A stretch of DNA of 64,000 bases. Origin: Strongylocentrotus purpuratus. Lineage: Eukaryota > Echinodermata > Echinoidea > Camarodonta > Strongylocentrotidae. Location of the stretch: positions 1,732,001 to 1,796,000 of the forward strand of contig NW_022145547.1 of NCBI RefSeq assembly GCF_000002235.5, written 5' to 3'. The notes below the pieces were generated by a model. The model was not told the DNA's origin. It saw nothing but the letters and a program-made list of their open reading frames with translations, and made no database searches. The translations under genes were made by a program, and so were the position numbers. Below are positions 57,465-64,000 of this stretch, piece by piece; position 1 is the stretch's first letter, and the number at the start of each line of letters is the position of its first letter.

Positions 57465-60400
57465 GTAAGTGTACATGGTTCTTGTTTGTTATAAACTTTT
57501 ATAGATCTAGCCTATAGTATTACGTGTTCGTCAGCTGGCGCTAGCCGCGCCTGTCGTTGGGTAGCCCAGGCCTAGAGGTCTAGGCCTACTATGCCTTGGC
57601 TGTCCGGCCGGGTTGGGTATCCGGTCAGCATGATGCCATTTAATATTTTATGGATTTCTGAAAAATTATCATTGATAAATACTCCAAAGGGCAAACATTC
57701 ATGATAGATCTAGGTCTATATATTGTTATTTAATACATATTTGTTTCAAAATGTAAAGGAAAAATCAGTAGATCTAGACCTAGTCTAGGGCCTAATCCTG
57801 GGTTTTTGCAAAAATATCAGGTCTAGGCTAGATCTAGATCTAGATCTAGAAGTCTAGACTAGATCTAGACTCTAGATTTCTAGGCCTAACAGTTAGATCT
57901 AGAGTTCTAACGTTAGATCTGCATTGACATTAGGCCTAGATATCTAGATCTAGATCTAACGTTAGATCTAGACTAGATCTACCCCATTCATGTAATAAAA
58001 AAAATGCAAAAATAATAAACATGGAAATTCAATCTCTAGATCTAGATCTAGATCTAGACTATTTGTAGCGCACACAACAGTCCAAACTCCACCCCCGGTT
58101 GAGCTTGATGTCCCATTTAACAGTTTTAGGGTGTATTACTATTATAAAATGGCTCTAGATCTAGCCTAGTATTTTAAGCATCGTGATTGGTCAATACGCG
58201 TCACATGGCATTGACAAATTTTTGATGCAAGCACGATTTTGCAGAAATGAGTGCAGAAAAAGCGCAGTAAAAAGTTATATTGCACGGTGCGTACGCGTGA
58301 CCATGGGGATCCAGTGCGCGCGCGTACGCGTAGTACTAGTACGCTCCCTCGAGTGCATTGTAGGCTATAGGCTACGCGTAGCTAATATTGTACGCTCCAA
58401 GATCCACCATGATCCCCAGCGCAGCGTACGCGTTAGCTCTAGCTAGAGCGGGGTATTATTAGAAAGCAAATTTTTGTTTTACTTTTGCCTTGGATTTAGA
58501 CCCGTTTTGACTTTTGGATTTTATAATGAAGCCAGGAATTTCAGCTGTCTGATGTAGACTCGTCTCTAGACACCCTATGCATTTTATTTTTAATCAAACA
58601 ATGAATCCTGTAGACTTTTTGGTAAGCCTGCAAGGTCTTAGACCCTCATTTTATTTCTAGAACCAACATAACTCTAGATCTAGATCGAACTCTCGTATAC
58701 TTAAGATCTAAACTTTTGTTTGTTGCTGTTTGTGTCGCTATTTTATAAAACAAATAACGCACTTGACCCTGTTGTGCGAAACGTAAATGCAGTGTTCGCT
58801 CGGTTTCTTCAGATGGTTCGCACTGTCAACTCGCCGCAAGCGGCTTGTTGCACAGAGCGGCACCAATATAAAGAAACCTCGCGCGTACTGCATTCACCGC
58901 TATTGCACTCTGGGACGTGCGTTATTTGTATACTATAGCACAGTTGGGCTTGTAGCAGCAGTTTTTGCAGCATTCGTTTATTATGACTGAGCCATCAATC
59001 TGTAAGAAACTGAAAAGTGCACTGTGATATTTATTCTCATTTATTTAATCTCTCCTACAGTCAGAAGAAAATTCCACATAAGGGATGGGGAAGATCTCGT
59101 ACTTGTGGATGAACAAGAAGGGTTTGGTATAGACGATGACGTACTACTAGGAGATGTGGTGACCAGCAATCCCACAGTCAGCCTCATGGTGCTAAAAGAA
59201 GATGAAGAATGGTCTGGTAAGTTTTGGATAAAGTGCATTATAATACAAAATTGCAAATCCCTGCTAAATGTGATATCATCAGTAGCGGATTCAGGATTTT
59301 AAAATAGAGTTAGAGGGGTGCAAAGAGCATATTAAAAATAAAGAGGGGGCGCAGATCACAATTTAACCTTAGTAATGTGTATGTTCACGAGGTAATTCTC
59401 AAAATATAGAGGGGGCACATGCCGGGTGCGCCCCCTGCTGGATCCGCCACTGATCATTGTATGTGCATGCATGTTAAAATGAGTCAGCGTTCGTCTGGTA
59501 GCAGGTACAGTGTAGGCTTGTATGCTGTATAGAGTCTAGGGAATTAACATTTTGCTTTTCATAAGCAATAAATGAATGTGCAGTTCAAATTACAGGCACA
59601 GGTCTCAAAACTTGGTGGAGGAAAAAAAAACCTACCCTTTTTTGATGACGTAACCTTGCCACAAGAGCCGTGATTTGTGGGCGGTCAATGATCTAAATTC
59701 GAAGTCTAAAGATTATAAAAATTACAGATTCTTACAAATTGAATTTTTTAACAATGCAAACTTGCATTTAAAAAAAAAATGTCTTTAATTTAAATTGTGA
59801 CCCCACCGAACAAATTTGAGGAGGGGACTGTGAAACGGGCGCCATACTTGTGTGTTTCTGTGCGTGTCTGTGTATGATCTTTGACCTTTTGCTTCAAAAT
59901 CCTACAAAAGGCCACTCCTATGCCATTTCTCATCTGATTTTGATTCTGTTTGCTTTGTGTGATAGCACGAGGTGAGGGCTATTGGACCCATAGAAACCAA
60001 TAAGTTTAATGGTTTCAATAGGGAAAGGGAAATAAAGGACCCATAGAAACCAGCAGAAAGGTTATATTGCTCCAATAGAAATCCAACACATACTTCTGTT
60101 GGTCCATTAGAAATCCATCAGAAAATTTTTGCTGATCCAATAATAGGAATCCAACAATTTCTTTCTGTTAGTCTTATACTTATAGAAAACCATCATGAAA
60201 GAATTCTGTTGGATTATATTGGACAGACCTATTGGTTTCATTGGGAACAGTCCAATGGAAAAGTAATTGAACATTTCTAAATGCTAGTATTATAATTCAC
60301 TTAGACATGAATGAATGCATCAATTAACAAATTGTCCATTAAAAAATGCTCAAGTATTATAAAATTAACAAATGTGTCAGACCAATATAACTTAGCTGGT

Positions 60401-63400
60401 TTCTGATGGTTTTAGACTAATAGAAATTTATATGCAGTTGGACCTCCCTTATCCAGTCTCCTTTATCCAGATCACTTGAGAATTTGCCTATTTTACTCAA
60501 ATAATTAGCGGAACCAACAAAGATTTCAAGCATACTCGTAATATCGCAAACTATTTGGGTTACTTATATACATTATTCCCAACATTGTTATTACACATTC
60601 AATTCAATTTTTCATGATCAGAAACATGCATTCATTCAAACTCGGCAACTGCATGTTTTGAATATAGGATTCCCTTATGCATGTTAGTGCTGATCCCAAG
60701 TGTGGGGATAAAGGAGGCCCAACTGTATTCAATTCTACCAAAGTTTAAGATGCCAGTATTCATTGTTTTTTAACAGTGCTCATGGCTTTATATCTTTTTT
60801 TCTTTATTAAAGGTTCAGATGTACATAGCATCACAAGTGCAGACACTATCAAGGTGGATACCAGCTCCTCTTCCCTGAGTAGCTCAGAATCTGATTCAAG
60901 TTTTTGCTCCAGTAGAAAGAGGCCACGATTAAATGCCCTCAGTGAATCAGGTGCAATCACTGACAACTCTTGTGAGGTAAGGTTAAGAAAAAATTGTTTG
61001 CTTCATTTCAATCTCAGCTATCATAATCAACATAATATAAGGGACTCATCACCTATACGGATTTCATATTATTTAAAATTGAAAATGATATTGGGAGAAA
61101 AAAAATACATCTAGTGTAGTTAGAACTAACATTGTAAATTAATATTTCCTGTAGTAAGGTTTTTGTAATGGTATAGGTTAACATTAGGCAACTAATTTGA
61201 TTTCTTTTTTGGTACATCTAAGCTGACGACTCCTGTAAGATATTGGCCATCTTTTTTGCTTCGTCATCTGTCATAAGTTTTCCATAAACTTTTACAGTTT
61301 CATTTTCTTCCAATGGGTGGTATGATTTCAAACAAATGATATTATGTCTAGAGGTTTAAATTGAATTGCCAAATTTTATGAAATGTTTTAGAAATGGGAA
61401 AGAGAAATGAGGTAAATAATCATCGAATAATACATCTCATGATCTGGTTCCATATAGACCTCTGAGGGTATCAAGGAAAAGGACTAATATCAAAATTAAA
61501 AAGTTGAAGATGAGATGCATCGATTGTTACATAACCTTTATTGTAGTGTTCATGATGATCCCAAACATAGAATAGTTTCCTGCTGTATTGTTTGTGGATA
61601 TGAAAGTAATGAACACTGTTCAGGGCACTTTAGACGGTCTCCCCATGGCATTGGGCTTGCATGTCTATATTAAGTAGAAGGAACTCGCATTACAATAAAC
61701 ACAAATTTACCTGTAGCCTCATGTGTCCCCTCGTGTGTGTGTATGTGCGTGTGTGCATATGTGTGTTTGGGGTGTTTGTGGGAGTGTGTATTTAACAATA
61801 TTTAAACTATTTCAAGCTCTATAAATAAATATATTATTATTTAGAATTTATGATTATTGGCCATATATCAATTTTAATATCATAATGTACCTATATAAAT
61901 TCATAGTCATTCATAAAATTTCGTGCCCTTAGAAAGGTCAGTATGAATTAAAGTGCCTGAAAGTGCATTATAAACTCAATATGTTTATTTATGACTTAAT
62001 GGGATGATTTACCTGTTTGCAGTTTGTACAAGAAATTTTGCGGCACAGAGGTGATGCCATTCTCCGAGAGTATGAATTGACTGGAGCACTTCAAGATAAA
62101 ACTAGACGGCAGATGATTAACCTTTTGGTAGCCCACATGCAAGAACACTATGGGTAAGTGCCAGCAAATTTTCTTTTATGATTGTGTAAATGCACATAAT
62201 AATTATCAGGTACTACCAATTATGTGAAAAGAAACTGAGGTAACATGGTCAACTTTAAAGGAATTTGTTGTCTCTTCAAAATCATTTTTCAAAATATTCA
62301 TTTTTTATGCCTCCGCCACCGTCAGGTGGTGCCGGAGGCATTATGTTTTCGGGGTTGTCCGTCCGTCCTTCCGTCCGTGCGTCCGTGTGTCCGTCCGTGC
62401 GTCCGTCCGTCGGAAACTTGTTACCACGATAACTTCAGAACTACTGGACGGATTTTTACCAAACTTGACACAAGTATTTATATACATGTGAGGATGAACT
62501 GATTAGATTTGGGGTTTAGGGGGTCAAAGGGCAAAGGTCACAGGGCCAAACAAAAATTGTAAAAAATTACCCGAAAAAAGCTCGATATTGCTATAACTTC
62601 AGACAAATTGAACTAATTTCTTTCAAACCTAGCTCAATTATGTATTAGCATGGGAGGAAGAAGATTTTGGGTTCACGGGGTCAAAGTTCATAGTGCCCAA
62701 AATTTGTAAAATCACCCAAAATGTTTCGGATTTCCAATGGCATGGAACAAGCAATAATATCTTTCTGATCGCATGATGGCAGAGGCTTAAATTTTGACCG
62801 TGCGTGGTCGAAGATTCATCTAGTTTTAAATGTGATTTGCACATGATGGTTATCAGGTATTACCAGTCTTGTGAGTGACATTTTTGGGTCATTACGTTAA
62901 AATAGATTAATGCCGTAGATGTTAGCGGCCTCATCGTCATGAGGCCTCACTTTATAAATGTATTATGAACTAACCATGTGATATTTTGAGATTTTAAAGT
63001 AATAAAAAAATACTAAACTATAGCAAATTATATGATGCAGACGAGACCACTAGGGGTATGCTACTTGTTATCAACATACTAAGTTCTGTTTTAATAGAGC
63101 CAGTCATGAGTCCATATGACTGTAATTCTCATACAGGAGATGTGCTTTCTTATTTCACAGCAAACATCCAAAAGCAGCTATGAAAACCAAATATGCCATG
63201 GGGATAGTGAATCTGTTTCCAAGACTCAAGGATCCGTTTACTAGCACAGGTCATGTAAGTATTATAATCTGGGCCCATATTCAAATAAATACTTTGACTA
63301 AGTAAGTTTTTTTACTAAGTATTTTGGCTAAGGTATTTACTTATTTTGTATTCAATTCAGTTCTTAGCATTTTACTTTAGTAAGTCAAAATTTAAGTAAA

Positions 63401-64000
63401 ATACTTATTGAGAGGCATTGTGACATCACGATTTTGTGACCAAATGATGCGCAATCAACACATTGCACCAAAAATGCGCTACTTCATAATTCTCCGCAGC
63501 TGAGAGTGACTGCGCACATACATGTAAGCCTTCATCTACCAGTTAAATTTGTAAATGCTTTGGCTTAAGTCTCCTCTAGAGGTGTCTTAAATTTAAAGTA
63601 AAATACTTAGCCAAATTTATGAATTGAATACCAAAATCTGCAAAGTATTTTATCCGAGCAAAAATCTAAGAAAAAATATTTATTTTTCTGACTGAAGTAT
63701 TTAATTGAATATGGGCCCTGCATGGTCCTCTCTGATAAGAAGGTATTGCATTCCATTAATCAAAAGAAAACTTATGATACTCTGATAAGATAAAAATACC
63801 CTCAAAATCTCTCTAAATTATATTCTGAGAAGAATTTTTTTTTTTAAATTTTATCTTGTGTAGGTCACACTCCACCATCTTTGGCACAATATCCAATAAG
63901 AAATGTATGATACCATTCTACTCTCCTTCACAACCACTCAAAACTCTTTTTTTCTTGAAGTGGGGCAGAGTGATGGCTGCTTCCTTGTATCAAAGTCAAG
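57371..64000 (+). CDS. CIDE-N (CAD) domain protein, six exons seen, 3' end beyond window
   Basis: Joined exons 57371-57464, 59061-59216, 60813-60976, 62023-62153, 63161-63254 and 63961-64000+ keep one open frame of at least 226 residues. All five introns are GT-AG and their phases (1, 1, 0, 2, 0) agree across each junction. Residues 3-82 match the CIDE-N/CAD fold: V5-R-V, the D11-R-S-I-R-K basic motif, an aliphatic strand L44-V-L-V, an acidic turn D56-D-D, and the closing L73-M-V-L...E-E-W82. In DFF40, DFF45 and CIDE proteins this domain self-associates through opposed basic and acidic faces; both faces are present here. Residues 100-116 are serine-rich and R118-K-R-P-R122 looks like a nuclear localisation signal. 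Residues 139-213 are helical and resemble an unnamed module of uncharacterised fish and invertebrate proteins (recalled, not searched). Function is unknown; a self-assembling adaptor, perhaps nuclear, is an inference. The gene may be one of a multicopy family. Confidence 0.85.
57780..58055. repeat. AGATCT/CTAG-rich degenerate short-repeat cluster in intron 1
   Basis: The stretch is built from overlapping TAGATCTAGATCTAGA-type units with interspersed TCTAGACTAG, AACGTTAGATCT and TAGGCCTA. The same words recur more thinly across 57300-58690 (for example near 57515, 57705, 58150 and 58672). It looks like a degenerating hexamer microsatellite made almost wholly of self-complementary words. Confidence 0.75.
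58287..58435. repeat. GTACGCG-rich inverted repeat in intron 1
   Basis: The left arm carries GTACGCGTGACCATGGGGATC. The right arm carries GATCCCCAGCGCAGCGTACGC. Further GTACGCGTAG and CTACGCGTAG words lie between them. The arms pair imperfectly; CpG density is much higher than in the flanking sequence. It may be a small DNA element or a CpG-rich regulatory patch of the host gene. Confidence 0.45.
58748..58932. repeat. Imperfect inverted-repeat element in intron 1
   Basis: ACAAATAACGCAC near the left end is matched by GTGCGTTATTTGT near the right end (13 bp). Weaker pairing continues inward (TGCAGT and ACTGCA). The roughly 185-bp length and terminal arms fit a small non-autonomous DNA element; no clear target duplication was seen. 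Confidence 0.5.
59061..59216 (+). CDS. Exon 2: second half of the CIDE-N domain
   Basis: A pyrimidine tract ending CTCCTACAG precedes the exon, and the donor is TCTG|GTAAGT. Codon 32 (A+TC, Ile) is completed across the junction. The exon encodes residues 33-83 and one base of codon 84, including RRKFHIRDGEDLVLVDEQEG, the acidic IDDD turn and SLMVLKEDEEW, which form the last strands of the domain. Relative to the usual LEEDGTxVDDED pattern there are one or two extra residues before the turn, so the loop is slightly longer than in DFF/CIDE proteins. Confidence 0.88.
59280..59452. mobile_element. Small CAGTGGCGGATCC-end MITE in intron 2
   Basis: The left end reads CAGTAGCGGATTCAGGA and the right end, reversed, reads CAGTGGCGGATCCAGCA, so about 17 bp of terminal inverted repeat is visible. 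ATCAT lies directly outside both ends. An 8-bp duplication, expected for hAT elements, was not found. The same terminus occurs at 21319, so the two belong to related families. Confidence 0.6.
59966..60260. repeat. CCAATAGAAATCC-type short repeats in intron 2
   Basis: Words such as CCATAGAAACCA, CCAATAGAAATCCAACA, CCATTAGAAATCCATCAGA and GGAATCCAACA recur within 300 bp. The outer parts are roughly inverted: ATTGGAC...AAACCAATA on the left against TATTGGTTT...GTCCAAT on the right. It may be an old foldback element; its boundaries are uncertain. Confidence 0.45.
60813..60976 (+). CDS. Exon 3: serine-rich linker with NLS-like basic motif
   Basis: The acceptor is TTTATTAAAG and the donor is TGTGAG|GTAAGG (phase 0). 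Codon 84 (G+GT, Gly) joins correctly to exon 2. Residues 85-138 include a serine-rich stretch (SSSSLSSSESDSS) and the motif SSRKRPRL, similar to a monopartite nuclear localisation signal. Low complexity and many Ser/Asp/Glu residues suggest a disordered, possibly phosphorylated linker between the CIDE-N domain and the C-terminal helical module. Confidence 0.8.
62023..62153 (+). CDS. Exon 4: first part of the C-terminal helical module
   Basis: The acceptor is CCTGTTTGCAG and the donor is TATGG|GTAAGT (phase 2). It encodes residues 139-181 and two bases of codon 182. The peptide contains FVQEILRHRGDAILREYE, then GALQDKTRRQMINLLVAHM. This pattern (RHRG..IL.EYE..G.L....R..MINLLV.HM) resembles the start of an unnamed module that recurs in many uncharacterised fish and invertebrate proteins. 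The family match is from memory and needs a profile search. Confidence 0.82.
62307..62823 (+). mobile_element. Non-autonomous Helitron/Helentron-like element in intron 4
   Basis: The 5' end has a palindrome (TGCCTCCGCCACC at 62308-62320 paired with GGTGGTGCCGGAGGCA at 62325-62340, three bases bulged). The 3' end has a hairpin (GACC-GTGCGT-GGTC, 62796-62809) followed 10 bases later by CTAG and then T. GGCAGAGGC near 62779 is an inverted copy of the 5' GCCTCCGCC with one change. This layout is the Helitron terminus seen in Helentron-type derivatives. The body holds a TCCGTCCG-rich stretch at 62346-62412. No coding capacity is visible. It is oriented with the host gene. Confidence 0.75.
63161..63254 (+). 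CDS. Exon 5: continuation of the C-terminal helical module
   Basis: The acceptor is TTATTTCACAG and the donor is TCAT|GTAAGT (phase 0). Codon 182 (GG+C, Gly) joins correctly to exon 4 to give HYGKHP. The exon encodes residues 183-213, including KTKYAMGIVNLFPRLKDPF and ending in TGH. The segment YA.GIV.LFP.LKDP is the most recognisable motif of the module, and in related proteins it is followed by a short aromatic segment. Confidence 0.82.
63271..63718. mobile_element. MITE with GGGCCCATATTCAA ends in intron 5
   Basis: The left end GGGCCCATATTCAAATAAAT matches the right end read in reverse (GGGCCCATATTCAATTAAAT), with further pairing through ATACTT...AGT. The inside repeats TAAGTA/TACTTA words. 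A target duplication was not identified, so the superfamily is open. At 448 bp it fills most of intron 5. Confidence 0.72.
63961..64000 (+). CDS. Exon 6 (partial, runs off the window)
   Basis: A T-rich tract ending TTTTTTTCTTGAAG precedes 63961. With the phase-0 donor of exon 5, the frame reads WGRVMAASLYQSQ without a stop to the window edge. A second possible acceptor near 63864 (TTGTGTAG) gives a stop codon after about eleven residues, so 63961 is preferred. The boundary rests only on splice consensus and open frame and is the least certain of the six exons. Confidence 0.6.

Noticed and set aside
57465-60812. Introns 1 and 2 have the same length (1596 bases)
   Set aside because: The intron sequences are unrelated, so the equal length is most simply a coincidence.
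63860-63960. Alternative acceptor near 63864 for exon 6
   Set aside because: It continues the frame for only about eleven codons before a stop, whereas the acceptor at 63960 stays open to the window edge.
1-64000. LTR retroelements, Polintons or other capsid- or envelope-bearing elements
   Set aside because: No paired long terminal repeats, protease, reverse transcriptase, integrase or capsid-like sequence was recognised in any frame.

Overview
The window is non-coding, repeat-dense animal DNA, AT-rich by eye, with the 5' part of one recognisable multi-exon protein gene at its right end. GT-AG introns, tRNA-derived SINE, LINE tails, Helitron-type and many cut-and-paste (MITE-like) elements, and long simple repeats make it a metazoan nuclear genome. 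The repeat types, an excess of the palindrome TAGGCCTA and a cluster of AGATCT/CTAG sites suggest a marine deuterostome, most likely a sea urchin or other echinoderm. That assignment is inference.

Layout. 1-10.5 kb: a minus-strand tRNA-derived SINE, SINE/LINE tails, a (TAG)n array, otherwise nothing recognisable. 10.5-13.9 kb: a tandem composite of Helitron/Helentron-like non-autonomous units, each ending in a hairpin plus CTAG and carrying a tRNA-Arg-like module followed by a T run. 13.9-25.5 kb: a series of small inverted-repeat elements, including a piggyBac-like one with TTAA ends, one with an 8-bp target duplication and poly-C/poly-G ends, a TA-flanked one and a GGCTGTTCACACCG one. 26.2-27.7 kb: a 350-bp (CTA)n array, then a 934-bp full-length foldback element flanked by TA. 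33.3-34.7 kb: a hAT-like element with a perfect 8-bp target duplication, filled with a minisatellite of about 110 bp that has higher-order order. 36.4-37.0 kb: a perfect hairpin followed by dispersed copies of a TGTCCACACACAA motif. 38-54 kb: mostly unrecognised sequence with polypyrimidine tracts and a few small inverted repeats. 54.4-55.4 kb: a promoter-like CRE/ETS/E-box cluster beside a second full-length foldback element (887 bp).

The gene (57371 to beyond 64000, plus strand) has six consistent exons whose splice phases all match. It encodes an N-terminal CIDE-N (CAD) interaction domain of the DFF40/DFF45/CIDE type, a serine-rich linker with a basic nuclear-localisation-like motif, and a helical C-terminal module resembling an unnamed module in uncharacterised fish and invertebrate proteins. 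This architecture is the best candidate for something undescribed. Its introns hold several of the repeat families described, including another CTAG-ending Helitron-like element in intron 4. No rRNA, CRISPR, LTR element or other capsid-bearing element was recognised, and about 57 kb upstream has no supportable coding sequence.
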